Positions 8,259 through 17,882 are shown, counted from the first letter of the stretch. The stretch: 64,000 nucleotides of DNA from Hymenobacter cyanobacteriorum (GCF_022631375.1 NZ_JALBGC010000003.1:62001-126000), one strand, 5' to 3'. Notes: a model not told the origin generated them from the letters alone. Numbers and translations are program-made.

Positions 8259-9731
8259 CTACGACTTATACAGCAGCGCAATGCCGAACGACAGCGCCGT
8301 GAGAATGATGCCCACCAGGAAAATGGTGTAGCTGGTGCGCAGCAGCCGGTACTTGCGCGTCAGCACCTCGCCAAGGTAGTAGATGTCCGTCACCATATTG
8401 GTATAAAGCAGGTCTTTCTGGCGCATCAGTTCCCGCATACCACTCTGAAAGTTGTCGAGCTTAAGCTTGGTGAACTGGCCGAAAAACAGCAGGTTGACGC
8501 GGCGGTTAGTGGCGATTTCGGGGCTTTTCTTGAGCCAGGCGAAGCTCGTCACATCGGGCTGGGCCGAGAGAATGGCCGTCGTCACCGAGCCCAGGGCCGT
8601 CACCAGCAGAATGCTCACCGGAATGGCCAGCACGGGGTTGTTGCCCATCAGCGGGCTCAGGGCGCCGGCCTTGCCCATTTTGGCGCCCAGGTAGGTAATG
8701 ATAACCGAAATGAGCACGGCGTTGAGCTGAATCATCATGCTGGCCTTTTTATCGGCCATGTCGCTCAGCTTCATGTGGTTCGAGTACATGGTGCGAAACA
8801 TCGTTTCGATGCCGCGCTTGGGCTCGGCGAAGGTGTCGCTCTTTTCCTTCGTCTTTTTCTTGTCCTTTTTCTCCTTCTTTTTGAGGTAGTCGCGCTGGTC
8901 CTCGATGTTCTTTTTCAACGCCTTCTTGTAGCGCTCCTTGCCGGCTTCCGACAGGTACTTGTGCGCCAGCATGAAGTTGAGCTGCAGCTCGGCCCACTCC
9001 TGGGTGTCATAGGTTTTGTCGAGCACCAGCTCCCATTCGGTGCGCAGCAGCTCGGCGCGCGAGCGGTAGTCGTCGCGGGCCAGGTTGCTCATGTCGGCAT
9101 CCACGAGCAGCTTTTCGAGCTCGGTTTCGGGCTTCGAGTCGCGGTGGGTGGCTTTGATGAGGGTTTCGATGAGCTGCATGCGGGCGGCAGGCACGTTTTG
9201 CTGCTTCAGCCAGTCGGCGGCGTGCTCGGCGCTGCGGAATTCGTGGCCGTCGTACACGTCGAGGTAACCGGTGTCGTGAAACCACGCTGCAATGAGGAGC
9301 GCCTCGGTGTCGTCGGCACTCAGGTTGGCGGCGGGCGCCAGGGCGCGGCACTCTTTCACCACGGCTTCGGTGTGTGCCAGGGCGTGGTAGGTGAGCTTGG
9401 GCGAGATGCCGGTAAACTGCTCGGTGACGTAGGCCTGGGCCGCCTTCACCAGGTTCGACGCTTTGGCTTTGGCGGGCTTGTCGTCTTCGGCCAGGTCTTT
9501 CTTTTCCTGTTTATCCTTGTTTTCGGCCTCTGCTTCGGCAGCGGGCGGGCTGTCGGCCGCACTCGGCTGGTGGCCCGGGTGCACCGACAGCACCGGAGCC
9601 GCCGCGATTTCAGCGGTGGGCGGAGCGGGGCGCTCCGGAGCGGCGGGCGCGGGGGTAGTGGTGGGCTGCACCGGCGCAGAAGCCGCCGCAGCAGCGTCCG
9701 TTTCGGCAGATTCGGGCGTAATTTCTTCCAT
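8259..9731 (-). CDS. HD-domain phosphohydrolase fused to a DUF5706 Pycsar-effector-like membrane domain
   Basis: 490 residues. Residues 1-95 are a disordered Ala/Pro then Glu/Lys-rich region. An HD domain spans about 110-215: H116/H120, WFHDTGYLDVYDGHEF with H152-D153 as the HD pair, H163, H196 (KATHRDSK) and D211 (LLVDADMSNLARDD). A lysine-rich helix (about 275-300) leads into a DUF5706-type region with HMKLSDMADKKASMMIQLNAVLI at about 315-335 and three predicted membrane helices (about 328-348, 370-392, 465-487). DUF5706 is the family of PycTM effectors of the cyclic-pyrimidine (Pycsar) anti-phage system. HD domains hydrolyse nucleotides or cyclic nucleotides. No cyclase is adjacent. It could be a stand-alone signalling protein rather than defence. 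Confidence 0.85.
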   Translation of the reverse strand: MEEITPESAETDAAAAASAPVQPTTTPAPAAPERPAPPTAEIAAAPVLSVHPGHQPSAADSPPAAEAEAENKDKQEKKDLAEDDKPAKAKASNLVKAAQAYVTEQFTGISPKLTYHALAHTEAVVKECRALAPAANLSADDTEALLIAAWFHDTGYLDVYDGHEFRSAEHAADWLKQQNVPAARMQLIETLIKATHRDSKPETELEKLLVDADMSNLARDDYRSRAELLRTEWELVLDKTYDTQEWAELQLNFMLAHKYLSEAGKERYKKALKKNIEDQRDYLKKKEKKDKKKTKEKSDTFAEPKRGIETMFRTMYSNHMKLSDMADKKASMMIQLNAVLISVIITYLGAKMGKAGALSPLMGNNPVLAIPVSILLVTALGSVTTAILSAQPDVTSFAWLKKSPEIATNRRVNLLFFGQFTKLKLDNFQSGMRELMRQKDLLYTNMVTDIYYLGEVLTRKYRLLRTSYTIFLVGIILTALSFGIALLYKS

Positions 9732-9932
9732 AGATAAGCGAAGCTACGGCAGTACGGGCGGCGGGCTTGCCGGCTTTCAACGCGAACGTGGCAATGGAAG
9801 TTAGAAAACCCGCCCTAACCGCACCGCCGTGCTTTGCGTAACGGGCGTGCCGGCCATGGCTGCCCGGGGCACAAACGCCCCCCTGCGCCTTCCCAAATGC
9901 CCGCCAATACCCCGTCCCGTACCTTCGATTAC

Positions 9933-12900
9933 ATGACCCGACTTCGCCACCTCACTTTTCTGCTTGCCTGCTGCCTGCCTTTTGCTGCTTTGGCCCAGCC
10001 TGCCAAACCCGCCGCGCCGCCCAAGCCCCCCAAGGAAACCCAGAAGGAGCTGCCCGAGCCCGGCGAATCGGACCAGAACCCGCACAACGCCCGCCCCAAC
10101 TACCGCAAAGCCGGCGTGAACTGGGAGCGCAACCTGCCGCCCGACTCGGCCAACATCCGCTACCGCGTGTTTCTGATTGGCGACGTGGGCAACCCCATTC
10201 CGCCCGAGAAAGGCGGCGAGCCCAGCCTCAATTTCCTGCGCCAGCAGATTATGAAGGCCGGCAAAAACAGCACAACCATCTACCTCGGCGACAACATTTA
10301 TAACTACGGCATGCCCGAGGAGGGCGCCTACGACCGCAAAATTGCCGAGAAGCGCCTCATCACCCAGCTCGACGTTTTTCGGGGCTACCCCGGCGAGAAG
10401 TACATGACGCCCGGCAACCACGACTGGATTCAGGGCCTGCCCGGCGGCCTGGCCCAGGTGAACCGCGAGCAGGCGTTTGTGGAGAAATACATGATGAAGG
10501 ATTCGGCGGCGTTTTCCTACACCGGCGACTTTTTCCTGCCCCGCGACGGCTGCCCCGGCCCGTTCGAGGTGCGCGTGCAGGACGACGTGGTGCTCATTGC
10601 CCTGAACTCGCAATGGTTTCTGACGCCGCCGGCCAACCGCCCCATCGGCCGCAGCTGCGGGGCCGAAAACGAGGACGACGTGTACGCCGCCATCGAGGAA
10701 ATTATCGAGCGCAACAAGAACAAGAACATCATGGTGTTTGCGCACCATCCGCTGTTCTCCGACGGCATTCACGGCGGCTACTTCACGCTGGCCGACCACA
10801 TTTTCCCGCTCAGCATCGTTTTCAAATACGCGTTTCTGCCGCTGCCCATCATCGGGTCGATTTACCCGTTTGCGCGCAAGTACGGCGGCATCAACCAGGA
10901 CATCCCCCACCCCGCTTACCAGGCCTACCGCAAAAACCTGCTGGAGCTGTTCAGCAAGTACCCGAACGTGATTTACGCGGCCGGGCACGAGCACAACCTG
11001 CAGTACTATAAGGAAGGCAGCACGCACTTCATCGTGAGCGGCTCGGGCTGCAAAACCCAGCACGTGAAGCCCGGCCAACGCGGGGGGGCTATTTTCTCGG
11101 ACAAGGAGAAGGGCTGGGCCGAAGTGAACTACTACACCGACGGCCAGGTGTGGGCCGAATACTTTATTCCGCAGGGCGACGGCCGCACGGCCCGCCGCGT
11201 GTTCCGCACGCCGCTCTACACCAAAACCGTGGGCGCCGTGGCCACCAACTCGGCCCAGCCGGTTTCTGAAACCGCGCTGACGACCACCAACGGCCAGGCC
11301 GACGGCAAGAAGCTGCCCGAAACCACCGAGGCCATCAAGCAGGACAAGGACGACAAGGAGAAGAAAAAGGAGAAGAACGCCGCCGCGCTGGCCAAGGACC
11401 CCATGCCCACCAAGCGGCCCGACTTCCGCGACAGCACCGTGACGCGGGCCATTAACCCGGACTACGACAAGCACGGCAAATTCCACAACTGGCTGCTGGG
11501 CGAGCACTACCGCAAGGAGTGGGCGACGCCAGTGAAATTTAAGGTGCTCGACCTTTCGCGCGACGAAGGCGGCCTGACGCCCTACAAAACCGGCGGCGGC
11601 AAGCAAACCGCTTCGCTGAAGGTGCGCAACGAAGCCGGCTACAACTTCTCGCTGCGCGGCATCGACAAGGACCCCGCCGCTGTGCTGCCCGAACAGCTGC
11701 GCACCGGCCTGGCCAAGGCCGTGCTGCAGGACCAGATTTCGGCCCAGCACCCTTACGCCTCGTTTGTGCTGCCGCCGCTGGGCACGGCGGCCGGCATTCT
11801 GCACACCAACCCGGTGCCGGTGTTCATTCCGCGCGACCCGCTGCTGGGCCAGTACTACGCGCAGTTCCACGACCTGCCGGCCGCCCTGGAGGAAGATGCC
11901 AAGGACAGCCAGGCCAACGTGGCCAGCCTGGGCTACGCCACCAAGCTGGTGAGCACCGACAAAATGCTGGAGCGCCTGCTCGAAGACAACGACAACAAGG
12001 TGGACCAGGTGGCTTTTGCCCGTTCGCGCCTGTTCGATATGTGGATTGGCGACTGGGACCGGCACGAGGACCAGTGGCGCTGGAGCGAGCGCAAAAGCAA
12101 GGACGGCGACCGAACCTTCGTGGCCGTGCCCGAAGACCGCGACATTGCCTTCTTCAAGGGCGACGGGGTGCTGCCCTACCTGATTTCGCGCAAGTTTGCG
12201 GTGCGCAACTTCCAGAACTTCGGCTACGACTACGCCGATTTCCGGGGCCTGAATCAGACCGGCATGAGCAACGACCGGGTATTTATGAGCGCCGTGACCC
12301 GCGAGCAGTGGATTGCCCAGGGCACCTACATGAAGGAGCACCTCACCGATGAAGTCATCGAAAAGGCTTTCCGCGAGAAGTGGCCCAAGGAGATTTACGA
12401 CCTGCACGCCAAGGAAATCATGGCCAAGCTGCGCAGCCGGCGCGACCTGCTGCCCAAGCTGGCCGGCGACTACGCCGATGTGCTGGCTGAAATCGTGGAA
12501 GTGCGCGGCTCGCAGAAAAACGAGAAATTCACCGTGGAGCGCCTCGACGGCCGCAAAACCCATGTGGTGATGCGCAAAATCAATAAGGATGGCAAGCTGA
12601 CCAAGGTGCTCTACGACCGCACCTTCGACGATGCCGTGACCGATGAGGTGCGCCTCTACGGCATCAGCGGCAAGGACGTGTACGATGTGCGCGGCGATGT
12701 GAAGCGCGGCGTGAAGCTGCGCATCATTGCCGGCACGGGCCGCGACACCATCACCACCCGCGACCACGTGGGCGGCCTGCTCCACAAAACCCAGGTGTAC
12801 GACGCCGACACCGGCAACGTCATCAACACCAGCGGCGAGGCCCGCCTGCGCCTGGAGCCCGGCATGGACGTGAGCCGCTACGACTACCCGCACCGCTTCG

Positions 12901-14039
12901 ACCTGAAGGACTACCGCCTCGACTACTTCGGCCCGGCCGTGTACTTTGGCTATAACATCGACGACGGCGTGCTCATTGGCGGCGGCGCCACCTATCGGCA
13001 CTACGGTTTCCGCCGCGAGCCCTACTCGTGGGAGCAAACCATTACGGCCAACTTTGCGCCGGCCCGCGAAGCCTACAACATCCGCTACACCGGCCAGTTT
13101 ACCCGCATTTTCAAGAAGACCGACCTGCACATTGCGGCCCAGTACTACGGCCCGCAGCTGCTCTACAACTTCTTTGGCATTGGCAACAACACAACCAACT
13201 CGGCCACCGAAGATGCCAACCGCGGCCGCGTGACCAACCGCACCGTGAACAGCGCCTACCGGGTGCGCTTCGACCGTTTCACCCTGGCTCCTACCTTCGA
13301 GCGCAAGCTGTTCACCTTCGCCCGCTTTGGCATTGGGCCGCAGTACGACCAGTTCCGGGTCGAGCAGGACCCCATCGGCACGGTTATCAAGGACAGCCTC
13401 ACCCGCGGTGGCATCACGACCTACGAAAACCGCCGGTTCGGCATCCGCTCGTCCGACTTCCAGACCAACCAGTACCTCGGCGGCCTGATGTACCTGAACA
13501 TCGACGCCGTTTCTTCGGATAAAAACCCGCGCATTGGCCTGCGCTGGCACAATGAGTACCAGTACAACTGGCAGCTGAATAAAGAAAGCCTCAGTTTTGG
13601 TCGCCTCAGCACGGAATTATCGGCCTACCTCACGCCTAACTTCCCCTTCAAGCTCACCTACGCCGGCCGCATCGGCTACCAGCGCAACTACGGCGACTAC
13701 CGCTTCTACCAGGCCAACACGCTGGGCGGCACCACCAACCTGCGCGGCTACCGGCGCACCCGCTTTGCCGGCCGCACGGCGCTCTACGCCAACTTCGAGC
13801 CGCGCCTGGAGCTGTTCAAGTTCAACGCCTACCTCTTCCCCGGCACGTTCGGCATAATGGGCCTGGCCGACGCCGGCCGCGTGTACTCCGACAACGACAC
13901 CCGCACCGGCCTCGCGGCCTTCCACACTGGTTTCGGCGGCGGCATCTACGCCGACATTCTCAAGGCGGCCGTCATCAACGTGACGTACTCGGTGGGCGAG
14001 GAAAAGCTGATTTTTGTCGGCTTCGACTTCCTGTTTTAA
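9933..14039 (+). CDS. Secreted metallophosphatase fused to an Omp85/BamA-type outer-membrane barrel, with a possible kinase-like middle segment
   Basis: 1368 residues from ATG 9933, which starts a signal peptide (MTRLRHLTFLLACCLPFAALAQ); the frame is open further upstream without a better start. About residues 75-390 are a calcineurin-type metallophosphatase: GDVGN (83-87), GDNIYNYG (~118), GNHDW (~162), HHPLFSDGIHGG (~270) and GHEHNLQ (~351). A Lys/Asp/Glu linker is followed (~480-900) by a domain containing DMWIGDWDRHEDQWRW (~700-715) and VPEDRDIAF (~731-739), reminiscent of HipA/CotH/Fam20-type kinase motifs. From ~980 the protein is rich in alternating aromatic strands and ends in a GFDFLF beta-signal, as in BamA/TamA-family barrels. 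Likely an outer-membrane protein with a periplasmic or surface phosphatase. Substrate unknown. Confidence 0.85.
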   Translation: MTRLRHLTFLLACCLPFAALAQPAKPAAPPKPPKETQKELPEPGESDQNPHNARPNYRKAGVNWERNLPPDSANIRYRVFLIGDVGNPIPPEKGGEPSLNFLRQQIMKAGKNSTTIYLGDNIYNYGMPEEGAYDRKIAEKRLITQLDVFRGYPGEKYMTPGNHDWIQGLPGGLAQVNREQAFVEKYMMKDSAAFSYTGDFFLPRDGCPGPFEVRVQDDVVLIALNSQWFLTPPANRPIGRSCGAENEDDVYAAIEEIIERNKNKNIMVFAHHPLFSDGIHGGYFTLADHIFPLSIVFKYAFLPLPIIGSIYPFARKYGGINQDIPHPAYQAYRKNLLELFSKYPNVIYAAGHEHNLQYYKEGSTHFIVSGSGCKTQHVKPGQRGGAIFSDKEKGWAEVNYYTDGQVWAEYFIPQGDGRTARRVFRTPLYTKTVGAVATNSAQPVSETALTTTNGQADGKKLPETTEAIKQDKDDKEKKKEKNAAALAKDPMPTKRPDFRDSTVTRAINPDYDKHGKFHNWLLGEHYRKEWATPVKFKVLDLSRDEGGLTPYKTGGGKQTASLKVRNEAGYNFSLRGIDKDPAAVLPEQLRTGLAKAVLQDQISAQHPYASFVLPPLGTAAGILHTNPVPVFIPRDPLLGQYYAQFHDLPAALEEDAKDSQANVASLGYATKLVSTDKMLERLLEDNDNKVDQVAFARSRLFDMWIGDWDRHEDQWRWSERKSKDGDRTFVAVPEDRDIAFFKGDGVLPYLISRKFAVRNFQNFGYDYADFRGLNQTGMSNDRVFMSAVTREQWIAQGTYMKEHLTDEVIEKAFREKWPKEIYDLHAKEIMAKLRSRRDLLPKLAGDYADVLAEIVEVRGSQKNEKFTVERLDGRKTHVVMRKINKDGKLTKVLYDRTFDDAVTDEVRLYGISGKDVYDVRGDVKRGVKLRIIAGTGRDTITTRDHVGGLLHKTQVYDADTGNVINTSGEARLRLEPGMDVSRYDYPHRFDLKDYRLDYFGPAVYFGYNIDDGVLIGGGATYRHYGFRREPYSWEQTITANFAPAREAYNIRYTGQFTRIFKKTDLHIAAQYYGPQLLYNFFGIGNNTTNSATEDANRGRVTNRTVNSAYRVRFDRFTLAPTFERKLFTFARFGIGPQYDQFRVEQDPIGTVIKDSLTRGGITTYENRRFGIRSSDFQTNQYLGGLMYLNIDAVSSDKNPRIGLRWHNEYQYNWQLNKESLSFGRLSTELSAYLTPNFPFKLTYAGRIGYQRNYGDYRFYQANTLGGTTNLRGYRRTRFAGRTALYANFEPRLELFKFNAYLFPGTFGIMGLADAGRVYSDNDTRTGLAAFHTGFGGGIYADILKAAVINVTYSVGEEKLIFVGFDFLF

Positions 14040-14067
14040 GAGCTTATGTGGTAAGGCTGAAAGCACG

Positions 14068-14153
14068 GTCATGCTGAGCACAGCCGAAGCATCGCTGCCG
14101 CAATAGTAAGTGATTACTTCGGCGGTAGATATGCTTCGACGAGCTTAGCATAA
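14068..14153. repeat. Degenerate copy of the GTCATGCWGAG palindrome family
   Basis: Left arm GTCATGCTGAGCACAGCCGA, right arm TCGACGAGCTTAGCATAAG with several mismatches. This is the most decayed member of the family seen at 17779, 21057, 31514, 41492, 54435 and 57505. Confidence 0.75.
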
Positions 14154-14180
14154 GGTTTTGATGCACTGCCGATACATAAC

Positions 14181-14220
14181 AAAAAAAGCACTACCTGCCG
14201 AAGCAAGTAGTGCTTTTTTT
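14181..14220. terminator. Bidirectional terminator after the phosphatase-barrel gene
   Basis: AAAAAAAGCACTAC (14181-14194) is the perfect reverse complement of GTAGTGCTTTTTTT (14207-14220), with a 12-base loop. Confidence 0.85.
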
Positions 14221-14241
14221 GTTGGCCTGACCAACAGAATA

Positions 14242-14275
14242 TTGGCAATTCCATAATACTGAGTTGTTGTTTTTG
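14242..14275 (+). promoter_or_regulatory. Candidate Bacteroidota-type promoter for the first M43 gene
   Basis: TTGG at 14242-14245 and TGTTTTTG at 14268-14275, 22 bases apart, resemble the -33 TTTG and -7 TAnnTTTG boxes read by Bacteroidota sigma-70. They lie in AT-rich DNA about 60 bases before the start codon. Two positions deviate from consensus. Confidence 0.3.
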
Positions 14276-14334
14276 TAAAATCCACTACATTGTCAGCTGA
14301 AATTCATTATTTCCTCATCCCACCATTTTTTGAA

Positions 14335-15618
14335 ATGAACAAACTTTACTTATCCGCCCTTGCCGTTCTGGGTCTCTCTACCTCCGCCCTGGCGCAGGAT
14401 GCCCGCATCTCCATTAGCCGCGCGCCCGAAGGCAGCGCCATCACCCGTCGCGCCTGCGGCTCGATGGAAGTGCTGGAAGCCCAACTCGCCGCCGACCCCG
14501 CCCAAGCTCAGCGCATGGCCGCCATCGAAGCGCACGCCCAGCGCGTGATGGCCAGCCCCAACCTGCAGCGCACCGCTGCCGGCACCGTGATTATTCCGGT
14601 AGTCGTGCACGTGCTCTACAACACGGCCGCCCAGAACATCTCCGATGCCCAGGTGCAGTCGCAGATTGACGTGCTGAACGAGGACTTCCGCAAGCTGAAC
14701 GCCGACGTGAGCAAGACCCCCGCGCAGTTTGCCGGCCTCGCTGCCGATGCCAACGTGCAGTTTGTGCTGGCCAAGCGCACGCCCACGGGCGCGGCCACCA
14801 ACGGCATCATCCACAAGCAAACCAAAACCGCGTCGTGGAGTACCAACGATGCCGTGAAGAACTCGAAGCGCGGCGGCGACGATGCCTGGGATGCCACCAA
14901 ATACCTCAACCTATGGGCCTGCAACCTGGGCCAGGGCCTGCTGGGCTACGCGCAGTTCCCCGGCGGCTCGGCCAGCACCGACGGCGTGGTAATTCTGTAC
15001 TCGGCCTTCGGTAGCCGCGCCAAATATTCGGCCGGCACCTACACCACCACCTACGACCTGGGCCGCACCGCCACCCACGAAGTGGGCCACTGGCTGAACC
15101 TGCGCCACATCTGGGGCGATGCCTCCTGCGGCAACGACCTGGTGAGCGACACGCCCACCCAGCAAACCAGCAACTACGGCTGCCCTGCCTTCCCGCACGT
15201 GACCTGCTCGAACTCGGGCGACATGAGCATGAACTACATGGATTACACCGACGACAAGTGCATGTACATGTTCTCGACCGGCCAGAGCGCCCGTATGAAC
15301 GCGCTGTTTGCCACCGGCGGGGCCCGCGCGGGCCTGCTCACCTCGCTCGGCGGCACGGCCCCGCGCGCGGCCGCTACCACAACGCTCGCCACGGCTTACC
15401 CCAACCCCACCAGCGACGTGCTGAACCTGAGCCTGCCCGCCGGCGCTGACGCCGGCCGTGCCACGGTGCACGTGTTTGACCTGGCCGGCCACGAAATGAA
15501 GCAGATTAGCTACGATAGCCGCGGCCAGGTGCGCGTCGGCAGCCTGCCCCGCGGCCTGTATTATATCACGGTTGGCACCGGGGCTGACGTCACCCGTCAG
15601 CGCTTCGAGAAGGAATAA
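14335..15618 (+). CDS. M43 (pappalysin-like) zinc metalloprotease with T9SS type A sorting domain
   Basis: 427 residues from ATG 14335, which begins the signal peptide (MNKLYLSALAVLGLSTSALAQ). A short pro-region is followed by the M43B domain: [20 protein letters not shown] (~85-104), the zinc site [14 protein letters not shown] (~247-260) and the Met-turn MNYMDYTDD (~300). Cysteines around the active site (GDASCGND, YGCPAFPHVTC) match the disulphides of cytophagalysin/pappalysin-like proteases. The last ~75 residues (TAYPNPTSDVLNLSLP ... LPRGLYYITV) are a T9SS type A sorting domain. A secreted or surface protease. It is a tandem paralogue of the gene at 15936; this copy lacks the GEVED domain. 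Confidence 0.95.
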   Translation: MNKLYLSALAVLGLSTSALAQDARISISRAPEGSAITRRACGSMEVLEAQLAADPAQAQRMAAIEAHAQRVMASPNLQRTAAGTVIIPVVVHVLYNTAAQNISDAQVQSQIDVLNEDFRKLNADVSKTPAQFAGLAADANVQFVLAKRTPTGAATNGIIHKQTKTASWSTNDAVKNSKRGGDDAWDATKYLNLWACNLGQGLLGYAQFPGGSASTDGVVILYSAFGSRAKYSAGTYTTTYDLGRTATHEVGHWLNLRHIWGDASCGNDLVSDTPTQQTSNYGCPAFPHVTCSNSGDMSMNYMDYTDDKCMYMFSTGQSARMNALFATGGARAGLLTSLGGTAPRAAATTTLATAYPNPTSDVLNLSLPAGADAGRATVHVFDLAGHEMKQISYDSRGQVRVGSLPRGLYYITVGTGADVTRQRFEKE

Positions 15619-15935
15619 GCCGAGGCGGCTACTCCATTCTGCCTGAAACCAACGCCCTGCCCCTCACCGGGCGGGGCGTTGTGGTTTATGGTCGCGCCGC
15701 CAGCCACTGATGTCATTCATCCTAAGCAAGCTGCGCTTATTGAATTGCTCCGATTGCCAAAGTATTTATGAACAGGAAATGAATAATATTCAAAAATCAC
15801 AAAACAAACCGGCCCATAGTACCATGTTAATGAAATATTTTAAACAAAGACATAATTCTGTTAAAATAATTGCAAATCAGTATCTAGTTTGGCGCCCTGA
15901 ATTACATTTTTCACTTCACTCACTTACCTATTTTC
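15619..15935. other. Intergenic region between the two M43 genes
   Basis: Begins with an imperfect GC hairpin at about 15651-15681 (AACGCCCTGCCCC / GGGCGGGGCGTT) that may terminate the first gene. The rest (about 15720-15935) is unusually AT-rich and has no credible gene; an open frame at 15710-16033 runs into the second protease out of frame and is not used. The AT-rich part is probably the promoter and leader of the second M43 gene. Confidence 0.5.
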
Positions 15936-17690
15936 ATGAAACAAACTTTTTACGCTGCCGCGTTGGGCCTGCTGGGTCTTGCGCTCACTACCACTTCCGC
16001 GCAGGCTCAGAAACGCTCCTGCGCGACCGTTGACGTACTGCAACAGCAGCTCGCCGCCGACCCCGGCCTGGCCGCCCGCATGGCCGACATCAACAACCAG
16101 GCAGTAATGTACGCGGCCAAGCAGGCCGGCACCGCCCAGCGCGGCACTGCCGCCGTGAGCGTGACCATTCCGGTAGTGGTGCACGTGCTCTACAGCACGG
16201 CTTCGGAGAACATTTCGGATGCCCAGATTGCCTCGCAGATTGCCGTGCTGAACGAGGATTACCACAAGCTGAACTCGGACTACACCAAAACCCCCAGCGC
16301 CTTTGCCGGCCAGGTGGCCGACGTGGGCATTCAGTTCGTGCTGGCCAAGCGCACGCCGAGCGGCGTGGCTACCACCGGCATCGAGCGCAAGAGCAGCACC
16401 ATCACCAGCTGGGGCACCGCCGATAAAATCAAGAAAGCCAGCACCGGCGGCCTCGACGCCTGGAACTCGAGCCAGTACCTGAACCTGTGGGTGGGCACCA
16501 TCGGCGGCGGCATTCTGGGCTATGCCCAGTTTCCCGGCGGCGCGGCCGCTACCGACGGCGTGGTGATTTCGCCCGTGTACTTCGGCCGCACCGGCACCGT
16601 GACCGCGCCCTACAACCTGGGCCGCACCGCCAGCCACGAAGTGGGCCACTGGCTCAACCTGAACCACATCTGGGGCGATGACTCGGGGGCCTGCACCGGC
16701 ACCGACAACGTGAGCGACACGCCCAACCAGGGCGCCGAAAACTACGGCAAGCCCACCTTCCCGCACGTGTCGTGCTCGAACGGCCCGAACGGCGACATGT
16801 TCATGAACTACATGGACTACGTGGACGATGCCGCCATGTTCATGTTCTCGACCGGCCAGAGCACCCGCATGAATGCCCTGTTTGCCAGCGGCGGGGCCCG
16901 CATGGGCCTGCTCACCTCGCAGGGCGGCGTGGCTCCCGGCGGCGGCACCACGCCTCCTCCTACCGTTACCTACTGCGCCAGCAAAGGCAGCAGCGTAGCC
17001 TACGAGTACGTAGACCTCGTGCAGCTTGGCAGCATCAACCGCACTTCGGGCGCCAATGCCGGCTACTACGACGGCACGGCCCTGAGCACCACCGTAGCCG
17101 CCGGCTCTTCGCAGACCATCAGCCTGTCGGCCGGTTTCACGGGCACGGCTTATTCGGAGTACTTCAAAGTGTACATCGACTACAACCAGAACGGCGTGTT
17201 CACCGATGCCGGCGAACTGGTGGTGAATGCGGCCGCCAGCTCGGTAGCCACTACCCGCTCGTTCTCCTTCACGGTACCCACCTCGGCCAAGAGCGGCAAC
17301 ACCCGCCTGCGCGTGGTGATGAGCGACAACTCGGCCACGACGAGCTGCGGCAGCTACAGCTACGGCGAAACCGAGGACTACACCCTCACCATCTCGGGCG
17401 GCACCCGCACCGATGGCAGCACGGCCCGCACCAGCAACCCCAACGCCCTGGCCGACCAGTACACGCTGTACCCTAACCCGGCTACGCAGGTGCTGAACAT
17501 TGCCCGCCCGGCCAACGCCGACCCCGAGGCTACGTTCTCGGTGCGCGTGTACGACCTGCGCGGCGCTGAAATCCGCGGCCTGTCGCTCACCGACGGTCAG
17601 GTAGACGTATCGGCCCTGCGCGCCGGCACCTACCTGCTGAACGTGACCGACGGCACCGGCACCTCGCACCAGCGTTTTGTGAAAGAATAG
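15936..17690 (+). CDS. M43 zinc metalloprotease with GEVED domain and T9SS type A sorting domain
   Basis: 584 residues. Signal peptide [20 protein letters not shown] ending AQA. The protease domain parallels the upstream paralogue: [34 protein letters not shown] (~234-247) and Met-turn MNYMDYVDD (~290). After a Gly/Pro linker (~330) comes a GEVED domain (~347-490) with the diagnostic [17 protein letters not shown] and [15 protein letters not shown] segments; GEVED is a beta-sandwich module common on secreted Bacteroidota proteins. The C-terminus ([15 protein letters not shown] ... [10 protein letters not shown]) is a T9SS type A sorting domain. The duplication followed by domain gain or loss is evident from near-identical catalytic segments. 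Confidence 0.95.
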   Translation: MKQTFYAAALGLLGLALTTTSAQAQKRSCATVDVLQQQLAADPGLAARMADINNQAVMYAAKQAGTAQRGTAAVSVTIPVVVHVLYSTASENISDAQIASQIAVLNEDYHKLNSDYTKTPSAFAGQVADVGIQFVLAKRTPSGVATTGIERKSSTITSWGTADKIKKASTGGLDAWNSSQYLNLWVGTIGGGILGYAQFPGGAAATDGVVISPVYFGRTGTVTAPYNLGRTASHEVGHWLNLNHIWGDDSGACTGTDNVSDTPNQGAENYGKPTFPHVSCSNGPNGDMFMNYMDYVDDAAMFMFSTGQSTRMNALFASGGARMGLLTSQGGVAPGGGTTPPPTVTYCASKGSSVAYEYVDLVQLGSINRTSGANAGYYDGTALSTTVAAGSSQTISLSAGFTGTAYSEYFKVYIDYNQNGVFTDAGELVVNAAASSVATTRSFSFTVPTSAKSGNTRLRVVMSDNSATTSCGSYSYGETEDYTLTISGGTRTDGSTARTSNPNALADQYTLYPNPATQVLNIARPANADPEATFSVRVYDLRGAEIRGLSLTDGQVDVSALRAGTYLLNVTDGTGTSHQRFVKE

Positions 17691-17714
17691 CTTTCCGGGC
17701 TCCTGAAAACAAAC

Positions 17715-17745
17715 AAAGCCCCGGCCGCCAGGTCGGGGCTTTTTT
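17715..17745 (+). terminator. Terminator after the second M43 gene
   Basis: AAAGCCCCG pairs with CGGGGCTTT, followed by a T-run; located 25 bases after the stop codon. Confidence 0.85.
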
Positions 17746-17778
17746 GTGGATGGGCGGGCGGCCAGAAATGCTTTTTAG

Positions 17779-17882
17779 AACGTCATGCTGAGCGCAGCCG
17801 AAGCATCTCTACCGCAGCAGTAAACCATGAGATTGGATTACTACTGCGGTAGAGATGCTTCGGCTGCGCTCAGCATGACGTT
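17779..17882. repeat. GTCATGCTGAG palindrome, nearly perfect copy
   Basis: Arms of about 40 bp: AACGTCATGCTGAGCGCAGC ... and its reverse complement ending at 17882, separated by a short spacer. It lies between the M43 gene and the AraC gene. Confidence 0.9.

Noticed and set aside
8259..9731. Complete Pycsar system
   Set aside because: Only the effector-like module is present; neither neighbour is a nucleotide cyclase.
7595..9731. tRNA-associated integrative element next to tRNA-Arg
   Set aside because: No integrase and no direct repeat of the tRNA 3' end seen in the flanking sequence.
9801..13550. Very long minus-strand open frame opposite the phosphatase-barrel gene
   Set aside because: It is the antisense of a clear protein and is rich in Val/Gly/His/Ala as GC-rich shadows are; no family signature.
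15710..16033. Small plus-strand open frame before the second M43 gene
   Set aside because: Runs out of frame through the M43 signal peptide; promoter-like AT-rich DNA.
15924..17669. Minus-strand open frame opposite the second M43 protease
   Set aside because: Antisense of a protein with complete catalytic motifs and sorting domain.
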